Assembly (NCBI RefSeq): GCF_031143425.1
Contig: NC_090439.1
Location: 349,860,027-349,924,026, forward strand
DNA length: 64,000 bases
Source of the DNA: Pleurodeles waltl
Taxonomy: Eukaryota > Chordata > Amphibia > Caudata > Salamandridae
Direction of reading: 5' to 3'
Of the stretch, positions 1 through 10,717 are shown one piece after another (within the stretch, counting starts at the first letter, position 1; each line of letters begins with the position of its first letter). The notes beneath the pieces are model-generated. The model saw nothing but the letters and a program-made list of their open reading frames with translations, searched no databases and was not told the origin of the DNA. The position numbers and the translations under genes were made by a program.

Positions 1-308
1 ACAGCTGCCGTAATATAACATATACACCCCATACCCCTCAGGAATAATTCAAGGACAACTACTATAGATTAAAAAGAGTGTAATAAGATGAAATAGTAGC
101 AATACGTGCATCCAAATCAAAAAGTATATACATATTTACAAATGTAGGGACACTGCCCAGTCTTCAATGTTCGTGGGCCACAGGGCCACATTACAGAGTC
201 CAAGGCCCCACTTTACTCCTGCACCAACATGGAGAGAACACTGCAGGGGCATCATTTGGAAAATAGGCAGGCACCTCAGGGGGACGGGGAACGGGGTGGG
301 CACCTCAG

Positions 309-640
309 CCAGCAGATGGAACAATACTACTGGTCCTGAAGGGGGCAACATGCCCATTGCTCTTTGTCCTGGGGAGTGCAAGGCCACAGTCTCTCAAGTG
401 GATGACTTGCCCACTGGCACTGGAGGGGGCATCTTACCCTGTGCTTTGGCCTGGGGAGTGGAAGGCCACAGTCTGCCCTGTGATCTTCATCCTGGGGAGG
501 ATAGGGTGAGTGGATGGCATCTCCATTGGGAGAGGGCATCATGCCCTGTGATGCAGATCTTGGGGAGTGCAAGGTCACAGTCTCTCAGATGGGTGTCATA
601 CCCACTGGATTTGCTGGGAGCAGGCTGCACAACAGCCCAT
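309..640. repeat. Diverged 80-bp-class repeat units, untranslated side of gene A
   Basis: Units built around CTGGAGGGGGC and CCTGGGGAGTGCAAGGCCACAG recur here about every 80 bases. The same unit is tandemly amplified in copy 2 (82-bp period) and, in altered form, in copy 3 (74-bp period). Here the copies are few and diverged. The stretch lies beyond the apparent stop of the minus-strand gene A, so it is probably 3' untranslated or element-internal DNA. Confidence 0.6.
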
Positions 641-679
641 GGACACAGGTCTACAGAATGTCCGCCGGGGGTGACAGCT

Positions 680-1545
680 GTTCAGTGGTGGCAGTGGTGC
701 TGCTGCAGCTGGTGCTGGTGGTAGGGGGAGGCTCCAGTCCATGCCCTGCAGCCTCGGACGGCTGCCCACTGGTGCTGCTGCTCATGGTGATAGTGCTGGT
801 GGTGGTGCTGCTGGTGGAGCTGGTGGTGGGGGAAAGGCTCCAGCCCATCCCCTGGAGCCTCAGACGGCTGCCACCTGCTGGTGGTGGCAGTGCTGCTGGT
901 GGAACTGGTGGTGGGGGGAGGCTCCAGACCATCCCCTGCAGCCTCAGATGGCTGCCCACTGGTGCTGATGCTGCTGGTGGTGGTGCTGGTGGTGGTGCTG
1001 CTGGTGGAGCAGTTGGTGGGGGGAGGCTCCAGCCCATCCCCAGCAGCCTTGGACGTCTGCCCACTGGTGCTGCTGCTGCTGGCGGTAGTGCTGGTGGTGG
1101 TGCTGCTAATGGAGCTGGTGGTGGGGGGAGGCTCCAGCCCATCCCCTGCAGCCTCAGATGGCTGCCCACTGGTGCTGATGCTGCTGGTGGTGGTGCTGGT
1201 GGTGGTGCTGCTGGTGGAGCAGTTGGTGGGGGGAGGCTCCAGCCCATCCCCAGCAGCCTTGGACGCCTGCCCACTGGTGCTGCTGCTGCTGGAGGTAGTG
1301 CTGGTGGTGGTGCTGCTGATGGAGCTGGTGGTGGGGGGAGGCTCCAGCCCATCCCCTGCAGCCTTGGACGGCTGCCCACTGCTGGTGGTGGCCGTGCTGC
1401 TGGTGGAGCTGGTGGTGGGGAGAGGCTCCAGCCCATCCCCTGCAGCCTTGGACGGCTGCCCACTGGTGCTGCTGCTGCTGGTGGTGATGGTGGCAGTGCT
1501 GGTGGTGGAGCTGGTGGTGGGGGCATGCTCTAGCCCATCCCCTGC
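680..1545 (-). repeat. In-frame 105/84-bp tandem repeats in gene A tail
   Basis: The motif GGCTCCAG recurs at 730, 836, 920, 1025, 1130, 1235, 1340 and 1424, giving steps of 106, 84, 105, 105, 105, 105 and 84. Apart from the single 106, these are multiples of three (35 or 28 codons) and differ by exactly 21 bases. Read on the minus strand they give a Ser/Thr-rich repeat containing GQPSKAAGDGLEP. The opposite strand gives a Gly/Ala/Val-rich shadow that I do not regard as a protein. This is repeat growth inside a coding tail. Confidence 0.75.
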
Positions 1546-3868
1546 AGCCTCGGATAGCTGCATCACCATGGTTGGTGGTGGGGTCTGTGACTGAGTCCCA
1601 GCATCAGGCCCCTTGTCCTTACTGCCTGCTGGTGCAGGCCCCTTGCCCTTCCTTTCTGCAGCACCTGGGGCTGGCTCCTTGGCCATCCTTCATTAAGCTG
1701 GGGCTGGCTCCTTGCCCTTCCTTCCTGCAGCTGGAGCTGGCTCCTTGCCCTTCCTTCCTGCAGCTGGGACTGGCTCCTTGCCCTTCCTTCCTGCAGCACT
1801 TGGGCCTGGCTCCTTGCCCTTCCTTCCTGCAGTACTTGGGGCAGGCACCCTTTCTCTCTGCCTGGCTGGTGGCTGGGATCCTTTCCCACCTGGAGTTGCT
1901 GGGGACACTACTGTGCCCGTGGACTGGGTGGCTGAGGTGCTTGCCTGGGTTTTGAGCACCCTGGCCTGACATGAAGGATGGGGGGGAGGGGGTGAAGAGG
2001 TCAATGGTGGAGAGGAAAAGCTTCTTAGGGACATTGGGGCAGGAAGAGGGAGAAGGCTTGGGAGTTGAGGGAGAGGGCGTGGTTGTAGGAGGTGTCAATC
2101 TAGTGTGTTTGGGTACAAGTGCATGGGCTGGAAACTGCTGTGAGGTGGATGGCTGTTGGGTGTCTGAGTGCTTGCGTTTGTGTACTTTTGGAAGATGGGG
2201 CACAGACACAGAAGGAGAAGACACAGGGGACGTGTGCATGGATGTGGGGGTGGTGACTGCCAGAGAGGTGTGTGTTCTGATAGGTGTGCTGGTGATGGGG
2301 GTAGTGGATGAGGATGTAGTGCATGCAGGTGTGAGTGGAGATGCAACTGGGAGGGAGGCGGAGGACGAGGAGGAGGGGGCCAAAGTGGAGGCAGTGGATG
2401 TTGGTATGTCTGCATCTGGATGGTGTTTGTGTGACTGCCTGTGGGATGAAGTGTGGTTCTTGTGTTTGCCTGTGCCACTCTTTTGTGTTGTTCACAATGG
2501 TTGACTGCCAAACAGAGATGGATCGCAGGAGGTCAATAGCCTCCTCTCTCAGAGCAGCAGGGCTTACTGGGGCAGGGCCTGAGGTACCTGGGGTGAAGGA
2601 GATGCCCACCCTCCAGGGTGAGCGGGCACGGGAAACTCGCTGAGGGGCTGCTGGGAGGGAGGTGCTGGTACGGGGCGGTAGCTGGGGTGGGCACAGAGGT
2701 GTCCACCACCACTAGGGAGCTTCCATTGGAGGGGGTATCCGTGTCCGAACTGTCCCCTCCAGTCTCCGCCATGGTGCTTCCCTCGCCCTCCGTCCCACTG
2801 GTGTCCTGAGCATCGGTGGACTCTGCCTCTTGGGTCCTGTGGGATGCAGCTCCCTCGGTCGCAGGTGCCACTGCTCCTCCACCAGATGGTGTTAATGCAC
2901 ATAAGGACAGGGTGACAAAACAAAAAGGGGGGGAGAGACTGACGGCACTAACACCACCATTGGCGTACACAACACCATCACACACAAGGAACAGCCCTAC
3001 GCACTAGACAATGCACTACCAGTTACAATGCTAGTCACCAGGCCATGGGTAGGGACACATACTGCCAACTGCAGCATACCTGAGACGCACACACCCCTGC
3101 CCAGTAGTGGATGCCTACTAGCTAGGTTAGAGGAATTCGATATCAGAACCCTGGCCAACATGGGACCTACACTGCAATGTCAGGCCTGGCCTAGGGGCAC
3201 CCACAGACACACATCCCCCACCCGGATACCTTCCCACCAGGCATAAGTAGAAATGAAGGGCAGTGTACTCACCCCCTTGTTGCTGCTGTGATGCCCCCAA
3301 GCACCCTTCCAGGTCCGGATAGGCCACTGCCAGTATGTGGGCCATGGGGGGGTCAGGCTTCGACGGGCATCCCTTCCTCATTGGGAGGCCAACCCCAGCT
3401 GGGCCTCCACCATCTTCCTTTCCCAGCAGCTCAGGTCCTCCCAACTTTTGCGACAGTGGGTGCTCTGCCTGCCGTAGACCCCCTGGGTCCGCACGTCCTT
3501 GGCACGCCATATACCCTTCTTTTGATGGGCGCTGACCTGCAGAGAAATACACAGGGAAAGGTATTAGTCAGACTGTCCTGGCTGTTACATTCATGGCCCA
3601 CCATGCCCCTTCCCATCCCCATTAGCACAGACATGGCCCAGCATACATGCTTCACACTGCCCATGGCCCATCCACCAACTCCCCCTACACGAGGCCTTCA
3701 CACACACCACTCCATGCATTCATGCCCCATGCATCGTACTCACAGTGTACTCACCTGTTGGTTTGAAGTCCCATACAGCAGTCGGTACTGGGGTAGGACC
3801 CCATCCACTAATCGCTCCAACTCCGCCGAGGTGAAGGCAGGGGCCCTTTCATCAGTCACACACGCCAT
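682..3868 (-). pseudogene. Harbinger Myb/SANT-like gene A, copy 1
   Basis: This is the partner gene of a Harbinger nuclease. Such Myb-like proteins bind the transposon ends and help import the nuclease; that role is known for the family and inferred here. Exon 1 (3755-3868, 38 codons) starts at an ATG and reads TSAELERLVDGVLPQYRLL. Exon 2 (3273-3536) contains STHCRKSWEDLSCWERK, the Trp-rich core of a Myb/SANT-like fold. Each exon is followed by GTGAGT. Exon 3 begins near 2890, though the acceptor AG seen in copies 2 and 3 is lost here. It encodes an acidic Ser/Thr linker with GISFTPGTS and EEAIDLLRSISV, then a Pro/Ser/Thr region, a basic 11-residue repeat and the 35-residue repeats. Exon 2 has a TGA in place of an Arg or Cys codon and a one-base loss soon after, so the gene is dead. 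Confidence 0.75.
1640..1850 (-). repeat. 33-bp in-frame repeat, basic tail of gene A
   Basis: CCTTGCCCTTCCTT recurs at 1710, 1743, 1776 and 1812, steps of 33, 33 and 36 bases. On the minus strand each unit encodes the basic 11-residue block GRKGKEPAPAA. Copy 2 has a related 30-bp unit encoding KKGKEPAPPG at 30732-30830. A lysine-rich tail of this kind would suit DNA contact or nuclear import, but that is inference. Confidence 0.7.
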
Positions 3869-4310
3869 GGTAGGTTCCAGACACAGGTCACAGCAGCACA
3901 TGCAGTGTAGGTCCTCTCGTGTTAAAGGTCAGGTAGCAAGTGAGTGAACAGATAGAAAATGGCGGTCACGTCCACGGCAGTGCGTACTGTCACTGCCGGC
4001 GTAGATCACTATTGGCCACTGTACTTCATAGGGCCCAATGATAACCAATGAGGATTTGCACAGCAGTTCCCGACCGCCTCCTGCAACAGCACACAACTTC
4101 AGCGGAATTACCTAATTTCCACCTGTCTCTCCATACTGGACAGGTGGATGCCATTTCTAGGGGGGGTCATGGATCCTAACTGCATCACAGTTCTCAATTT
4201 CACAATCTGGACATATTTCACCGACATATTGTAACAATCACAATATGCATTGAACTGAAGAGGTTACATTGTACAGATTATGTCCAGGTGCTCACTATTT
4301 TACCCCATAG
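3869..4310. promoter_or_regulatory. Divergent control region between gene A and nuclease, copy 1
   Basis: This gap separates the start of gene A (minus) from the first recognisable nuclease exon (plus). A core reading AAAATGGCGGTCACGTCC at 3956-3973 is kept in all three copies (33131 and 45909). It joins a YY1-like AAAATGGCGG with a CACGT box. A plus-strand GTGAGT donor-like site lies just before it near 3941, and an acceptor AG at 4309-4310 opens the nuclease exon. The nuclease may therefore start from a short leader exon here. Promoter activity is inferred from position and conservation only. Confidence 0.45.
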
Positions 4311-5379
4311 GTTACAACCGCTGCGGATAAATAGAAGATGGAGACATCCCCCCGTGTACAGACCCCTGGTGGACTTGGCAACAATGGAGGACAGGCACAT
4401 TATCCTCACTTATAGACTGGACAGGGTCACAATCACAGAGCTGTGTGCCCAATTAGAGCCTGACCTGATATCAGCTATCCGTCATCTCACTGGGATCCCC
4501 CCCTCTTGTGCAAGTGCTATCTTGTGCAAGTGACAGTGGGCTTGGCAGCAGGAATGTCACTGCCAATGTTCTCAATAGTGCTGACCAGAGTGTTGTTTGC
4601 CCTGATTCAACACATGTGGAGCTACATTGTTTTCCCCCAGGTGGAGGATTTGGCCACAGTGAACGCTGACTTCTATGCAATGGGACATATCCCCAAAATA
4701 ATTGGTGCGATTGATGGGACACATATCGCATTTGTCCCCCCCCGGCAAAATAAACAGGTCTTCAGAAATCGAAAAAGTTATCACTCGATGAATGTGCAGA
4801 TGGTGTGTTTGGCGGACCAGTACATCTCCCATGTCAATGCTAAGTATCCAGGCTCAGTGCATGATGCTTTTATCCTGAGGAGTAGCAGCATCCCAAATGT
4901 GATGGCCCAACTCCAGAGGCACTGTGTGTGACTAATAGGTGAGCCCTGGTTCCCACCCAGTGGATGTTGGTGTGTGGGTATGGTGTGGGACATAAGGGTT
5001 AATGTGTGGCTAACAGTTGTCCCATGATAGTTTCAGGTGACTCTGGTTACCTCAACCTCTCATGGCTTCTGACCCCTCTGAGGAATCCCAGGACAAGGGC
5101 AGAGGAACGTTACAATGAGGCACATGGGCGAAAAAGAAGGCCAGGTTTCGGTGCCTCCATCTAACAGGTGGATCCCTGTGCTACTCACCCAAAAAGGTCT
5201 GCCGGATCATCGGAGCATGCTGTATGTTGTACAACTTTGCCTTGAGACGCCATGCGCCTTTTCGGCAGGAGGAGGAGGCTGGAGATGGCCATGTGGCAGC
5301 AGTGTACCCTGTAGACAGTGAAGATGAGGAGGCAGAGGATGAGGACAACAGTGCAGTCATTCGTCAATACTTCCAATGA
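4311..5379 (+). pseudogene. HARBI1-like DDE nuclease, copy 1
   Basis: Harbinger nucleases cut and rejoin the transposon ends with an RNase-H-like DDE triad. Visible blocks are WRHPPVYRPLVDL at the start, IIGAIDGTHIAF (first catalytic Asp), NRKSYHSMNVQMVCLADQY (second Asp region) and AKYPGSVHDAFIL (third Asp). An intron at 4939-5036 (98 bp, GTGAGC to TTTCAG) splits the codon before DSGY; the same intron is present in copy 3. The C-terminal part ends with an acidic stretch and a TGA at 5377. A second small intron (5387-5504) lies 7 bases past the stop. Damage seen: about 30 bp lost near 4520, with a short duplication of CTTGTGCAAGTG; a TGA replacing a Trp codon at about 4929; and about 37 bp lost near 5130. 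Confidence 0.85.
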
Positions 5380-5669
5380 AACACAGGTAAGACAGTGTTA
5401 TTTCACAATTAATTGACAGTTTGATGTGTGACATTGTCACTGGCAGGCTGTGAATTCCTACTTCTGTGGCCACTCACTGTACCCATTGGCATCTCTTTTT
5501 GCAGATGTTGGTGCCCCACTATTGCTCCTGGTGTGTTAACTGCAGGCAATTACAGGACTTTCCTTTGTAAACATTACTGTACAGTTGAATTGCAATTTAA
5601 GAACCTTGTGAAACAAATACATTTAGAAATCATTTGACATACTCCATACTTGTATTTTTTCTAAGTATA

Positions 5670-5675
5670 TTTATT
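5670..5675 (-). terminator. AATAAA poly(A) signal for gene B, copy 1
   Basis: The minus strand reads AATAAA here, about 190 bases beyond the gene B stop. The same signal stands at the same place in copy 2 (34279-34284) and copy 3 (47652-47657), which supports a real 3' end shared by the family. Confidence 0.55.
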
Positions 5676-5860
5676 GCGGTGCTCTGACGAAAAGAGGGAA
5701 GTGCAATGGGCTGGGGTGATGATGGAGGAATGTCCAGGTTAGAGTCCATTCTATTTCTACCATAGATGCATTGTCCAAGGGGGCATAGGAAGGGGAGCAA
5801 TGGCAGTTCAAGGTGGACAGCGTGACAGAGTGGGACACAAGGGTGACAATCAGGAGAGTC

Positions 5861-6145
5861 TTATTTCCTGGTGGGAGTCTTGGCAATTGTCACTGGCTTC
5901 TGCCTGGATCGCAGGGAACTTTGCGGGGTGGTTCTCCTTCTGCAGGGGGGAGGGGTGCAGGTGGCCTGCTGGTCCTGTGGCAGGGCCTCCTGTCCACTAG
6001 CGGCAGTGGAGGCGGAGGGCTGTTCAGTAGTCTGGCTAGTGGCAGGGGCCCGCTGGTGTGCCACTGCCTCCCTCATACTGTTGGCCATGTTTGCCAGCAC
6101 CCCTGCAATGGAGGCCAGGGTGGTGTTAATGGACTTCAAGTCCAG
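5861..6145 (-). pseudogene. Harbinger gene B, C-terminal fragment, copy 1
   Basis: Only the last part of gene B is left: a helical stretch reading LKSINTTLASIAGVLANMAN, then a Pro/Gln-rich piece, then a basic end with RSRQKPVTIAKTPTRK. The same order is seen in copies 2 and 3, where it follows a coiled coil. The Myb/SANT domain and coiled coil that should lie further right are missing, because similarity ends at about 6145. Confidence 0.7.
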
Positions 6146-6959
6146 TGTATCCACCACTCAAGATGACTATGTTTACTTTGTATTGGACAGGGTGGTGTGG
6201 TACTTCAGCTGGCAGTGTTGTGGTCCAGTGTAAGAATGTTGGGAACTGTGGCACATCTGACAACAGCCTAAATTGTAACTCTATCCTGCAAAACTGACCA
6301 GTGGCAATCACTAATGCGGTTAGGTTCCTCTGTATCACACCAATGTGTTCTACTGGTACTCCCAGCTGATGATATTGCCCTAGACTTACTGTATAGCCAT
6401 TCCTGTGGTATATAGATAGAGAAGCATACGTGCGTTCTTCATTTGTGACATACTCAGTGAATTGCTTGTAGGGGATGAGACTAGCATAAACATTTGTTAT
6501 GTTAGGGGCCTTGTGTGTAGCTTTGTGCCTCCACAGTACTGCACTTTTGTAATGTTATTCTGTGACTAATGACATAGATACACACATCACAATTATTTAG
6601 CATAGTAGATGGCTAACAATACACTAAGACATTCTGATTGTGTGGAAGGTGTTCATTTACAAGTGTTGTAGCGAGATATTTACAATGTCCAGGTCAGTGA
6701 CCCCATTTGTGAAATCCATACAATTGTGTCACAAGTCCAGGGTTGAGGGGCATGTCATGGGACACACTTGAGAGAAGTGTTGTGAAGTGTGGAGGAACAA
6801 TAATTGTCAATTGGTAAGTGAAAGACAATGACAGTCCATAGCAGACAGGTCAACAGTGTGTGGGTGAAGAGTGCACATATCCAACTGTGCTAACACTGGC
6901 ATGATCTCAAGCACAGGAAAAAGGAGAACACTGCCCATGTGGCATGGGATGGTGCTACC
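6146..6959. other. Unassigned sequence after the copy 1 junction
   Basis: From about 6146 the sequence no longer matches Harbinger copies 2 or 3. I see no convincing coding region, terminal repeat or tandem array. It is probably non-coding sequence of the second Harbinger-like lineage that begins here, but nothing in it proves that. Confidence 0.35.
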
Positions 6960-7740
6960 CGGAACTCTTATGAGTGAAGCTGATCTGTTCCATATCTTCA
7001 TCCTCTGATGTGTGTGGTGTCTCCTCTGTCCTTTGATGGTGGTAGTGGGGAGGTAGTGGATGCCACACACTTCAGGGGTTGAAGTTGTGAAATACCAATT
7101 CCCGGCAGCTCCCTTTGTGGAACAATATATGGCATCAGTGTAGCAAGAAGGAGCAGCTGATTTTTCAGGATAGCAGCAACATGCCGGTGGTAGACAGCCA
7201 TCTCTGCCCTGAGACAGGCCACTTCCCTTGTGCATGTAGTCCAGCTTGTTCTCAATCACGTTGCTGCCAGTTTGGGTGGGCAGTTGTTGTGGCCTCTCCC
7301 TCGTGGCAGCAGCTACGTCCCTCAGACACTGCTAGACTCTATGCAGTGGGGACTGTGTGCCTCGTTTGGCTGCTGTATTTTCATTGGCCGTAACAAGGCA
7401 TGTGCGCATTCCCTCAATGTTGGCTGCCACAGTCTCCATCCCCACCTGCTTGGCTAGCTCCCGGTGGACTCCTACCACTGTCCTCTCAAAGCTGGTCCCT
7501 GGGTCCTCAGAGTCCTCAGCTGTGTTGGTGCTGGCAGGTTGTAATATTGGGGTGTGGGTGGGGCATCTGGGATGGCTGCTACATTATTTGTCCTCCTTGC
7601 AACTGGAGGTGGTGTCTGGAGAGATACCAGGACTTCTTGGAGGGTCTCTTGGCTGATGGTTGTCAGCTGGTCATCCAGGTCATCGGGGAACTCCAGAACA
7701 GGCAGATCAGCAGGAGAGCCATCATGGTGTAAAATCAATC
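6960..7740 (-). pseudogene. C-terminal remnant of a second Harbinger-like partner protein
   Basis: Several short minus-strand frames can be followed in order. DLPVLEFPDDLDDQLTTIS is followed by a Pro-rich stretch, then FERTVVGVHRELAKQVGME and ANIEGMRTCLVTANENTA, and finally ATRERPQQLPTQTGSN. The amphipathic helix with FERTVVGVHREL resembles the oligomerising tails of amphibian Myb/SANT-like transposon proteins, though I recognise it only by type. It is not the same family as genes A and B. At least two stops or frame changes break it. The DNA-binding half is not found further right. Confidence 0.45.
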
Positions 7741-9062
7741 TTTCAATGTTGTGGCAGTTGACATGTCACATCACTGACTTGCTATTGGAGGCTCATTGTC
7801 AACTTACTTCTCAAACATTGTTCCTGTACACCATGGTTGCAGTCTATCAGCCCTTTGCCCCACATGAGTGTCATATGAGGGGAAGATCAGGTGGTGCAAT
7901 TGGCTAGGTGTGATGTATATCTTTTTGGTGGCTTGACACACCATCTTGTTATTGTGGACCCTTCCTATGCATCAATTTGCATGGTAGGGCCTTGCAATGG
8001 GTGTTGCAGTGGGCAAGCCCCAGCAATACACATTGCAATATGCCCCAGTCCCAGTTTTATATGTTTCACATACACTAGGGTGGTACCAAAACCTTACACC
8101 ACCCCAGGGATGGCATTACCAAGGCAATATGCTGTTGTATCCTTTAATTACACCTCATATTGATGTATGTGTATGTGTGCTACATTGCACAGCACACACT
8201 GACCTAGCAGATTTCCTTTTCAGTTTCTGTGCTGGAAGGTGCTCCTTCCTACACAACTATGATCTCCTTCTCAATGCAGCTATCCTTGCACTATGATGCA
8301 AGATGTTCAGCATTGTGGCAGTGCAGCTAATTTGACACAGGCACAGAGGTGGACCCAGGGATGGCTAGCATTAGTGTCATTTGTTGGTGTGTACATCATT
8401 TTCTATATGCCAGTGCCTGATGGAAAAAAAATAATGGAAATAGCCAGTTGACTAAAGTTGAACTCAGGTCAGGGCCTTGAGCTAGTTTGATGGTGATTTT
8501 GCAGGTTTTTATACTGGTGCATACATGGACCCTCAGTACAAGGCCGGTAGTCCTAGCACCACCTGACTGCCATTTTCAATACGACCACCCCCAACAGCGC
8601 AGGTGGTAGTGACACATATTGTCCACGGGGAATGCCCCGAGGGCCAATGGCCTGGCACTGGCAGGTTGCCGGCAGCTTACAGACTGGCAATGTCACCTGT
8701 CTTGTGACACCAGACATGTATTACGATCAGTGCTAACCTTCAGGTATGTTCCCTCTTTTCCACCAGCCTTTGCATGGCTGTGAAACCTCCCTGCAAAGGT
8801 TGGTGGTGATGTGATGTGGTGTGCTCCTGAGTGCCCTTGCACAGCCCATGCACCTGGCATGGGCAGTGCAGGGGGCCCTTGGCCCTGGCCCTTTCGCTTG
8901 CCACTTCTTGATTTGCAGGGCTAAGAGCAGCATGTCCTGTCACACCCAATGGACCCCAAGACTGGTGCTGACTCTATTTGATCCATCAACAATGTAGTGG
9001 TAACTGCCCCACAGAGCTGCCATGAGCAGACAGACTTACACCTGCCATCCCAGCGTATAACT
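7741..9062. other. Unassigned region right of the second Harbinger-like lineage
   Basis: I find no convincing gene here. Around 8570-8720 the sequence turns GC-rich and contains short inverted repeats. At 8810-8890 it includes GGCATGGGCAGTGCAGGGGGCCC, similar to hairpins in the MITEs at 36750 and 63430. The rest shows no repeat structure that I can support. Confidence 0.3.
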
Positions 9063-9620
9063 CATTCTGCCAACCGCAAAAGGTACATTGCACTAAAAAA
9101 TTGCGCTAGACAGCGCTAAGCTTTTGACGCAAAACTCAGTTAGCACAGTTTTGTGCCAAAAAGTATATACGTGGGCCCAAATATCAACAGTGACTTGCCA
9201 GTGACTGACATGTTAGGAGAATGGGGAAAGGTGAAATGGGCCCCCCTACATGGCACTGGGTGCAATGGCCCCCTGTGCTGGCCATTGGAGTGGTGGGAAA
9301 GAATCCTGTCTTTTCTAAGACAGGAGTCATGTGGTATGGATGGTTTTGCGTCAGAAAGTGACGCTAGGCTAGTTAGAGTCATTTTTTTTACTCTAAACTG
9401 CCTAACGTCATTTTTTGGTGCAAAACCCCCTTCTTCCATACCACCAACCCCACCCGGCTAATGTCATTCTTTTTTTTTTTACGCTAGCCTGCCCTTTACA
9501 CCTGCTTGCACCATTCCATAAATATGGCACCCAGTTGGTACTCAGAAACGGTACAAGCTGGTGATAAACCTTTTGGTGCAAAACTGCGATAATGCCTAAA
9601 TGACCCCAATGGTCTAAAAG
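9063..9620 (+). repeat. Two right-end fragments of the TATTTATACT element family
   Basis: 9063-9177 resembles the terminal piece of elements A-E: it carries GACGCAAAACTC, a short spacer, and ends AAAAAGTATATACGTGGGCCC. 9215-9620 matches the right half of copy C. It includes CCCCCTACATGGCACTGGG and a slightly decayed copy of the internal 12-bp-arm hairpin at about 9302-9330. Neither piece has both ends. Confidence 0.65.
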
Positions 9621-9796
9621 CATCGCACATTTTGTGCCCTGAACTAGCACTTCCGATTTCTTATTTCATGTGATACAGTTTCGAGCCTCTGGCTCCAAAA
9701 CCGACAATTTAGACCCAAGACTGCACCACCTCAGTGGAATGCTTACCAGTAGTGCCTGCAGTATGTCTAGAAAGTTCCAGCTAGCATCTAAATTTA

Positions 9797-10714
9797 GGGG
9801 CATATTTATACTCCGTTTGCGCCGAATTTGCGTCGTTTTTTTAGACGCAAATTCGACGCAAAACTAACTCCATATTTATACTTTGGCGTTAGACGCGTCT
9901 AGCGCCAAAGTTCATGGAGTCAGCGTCATTTTTTTGCGTGAACACCTTCCTTGCGTTAATGATATGCAAGGTAGGCGTTCCCGTCTTAAAAAATTACTCC
10001 GATGCATATGCGTCGGATTTATAATCCCGGGCAAAAATGACGCCCGGGAGTGGGCGGGTCTAAAAAACCTGCATTAGCGCCGGATTTTAGCGCCTGGGTC
10101 AGGGCAGGCGTTAAGGGACCTGTAGGCTCAGAATGAGCCCAGAGGTGCCCTCCCCTGGCCCCAAGGACACCCCCTGCCACCCTTACCCACCCCAGGAGGA
10201 CACCCAAGGATGGAGGGACCCACCCCAGGGACATTAAGGTAAGTCCAGGTAAGTATTTTTTTTATTTTTTTTTGTGTGGCATAGGGGGGCCTGATTTGTG
10301 CCCCCCTACATGCCACTATGCCCAATGACCATGCCCAGGGGACAGAAGTCCCATGGGCATGGCCATTGGGCAACGGGGCATGACTCCTGTCTTTGCTAAG
10401 ACAGGAGTCATTTCAATGGGGGATGGGCGTCGTAAAAAAATGGTGCAAATCGGGTTGTGGCGATTTTTTTGCCTCAGCCTGACTTGCACCATTTGTGGAC
10501 GCCCATACGCCATTTTCCCCCTACGCCGGCGCTGCCTGGTATACGCCGTTTTTTTTAACGCACACCAGACAGCGCCGGCGGCTAACGCCGGCTAACGTCA
10601 TTCAATAAATACGGCGCCCGCATGGCGCTTCAGAATGGCGTTAGCCGGCGCTAATTTTTTTGACGCAAAACTGCGTTGGCGCAGTTTTGCGTCAAAAAGT
10701 ATAAATATGGGCCT
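9797..10714 (+). repeat. Nonautonomous TIR element, family copy A
   Basis: The element runs from GGGGCATATTTATACTCCG to AAGTATAAATATGGGCC and is flanked by TTA on both sides, like a 3-bp target-site duplication. It encodes nothing. Near each end is a palindrome (TTTGCGCCGAATTTGCGTCG with its complement; CGCAAAACTGCGTTGGCGCAG). In the centre a hairpin has perfect 12-base arms, GACTCCTGTCTT and AAGACAGGAGTC, at about 10382-10409. The length, TIRs and TTA site suggest a Harbinger-mobilised MITE, which is inference. Confidence 0.8.
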
Positions 10715-10717
10715 TAG

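Larger units (their letters stand above)
1..6145. mobile_element. PIF/Harbinger DNA transposon, copy 1 (both ends missing)
   Basis: This is a large autonomous-type Harbinger element recognised by its gene order, which matches copies 2 (29030-36548) and 3 (40715-49920). The order is a minus-strand Myb/SANT gene A, a plus-strand HARBI1-like nuclease, and a minus-strand gene B. The first 170 bases align with positions about 530 bp inside copies 2 and 3, so the left terminus should lie roughly 500 bp before the window. On the right, similarity to the other copies stops near 6145 inside gene B, and no matching terminal repeat follows. All three genes carry stops or deletions, so this copy is not expected to make working proteins. 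Confidence 0.85.

Noticed and set aside
514..1594. Long plus-strand open frames rich in Gly/Ala or Val/Leu
   Set aside because: They are complementary shadows of the tandem repeats in the minus-strand gene A tail. No start context, domain or splice model supports them.
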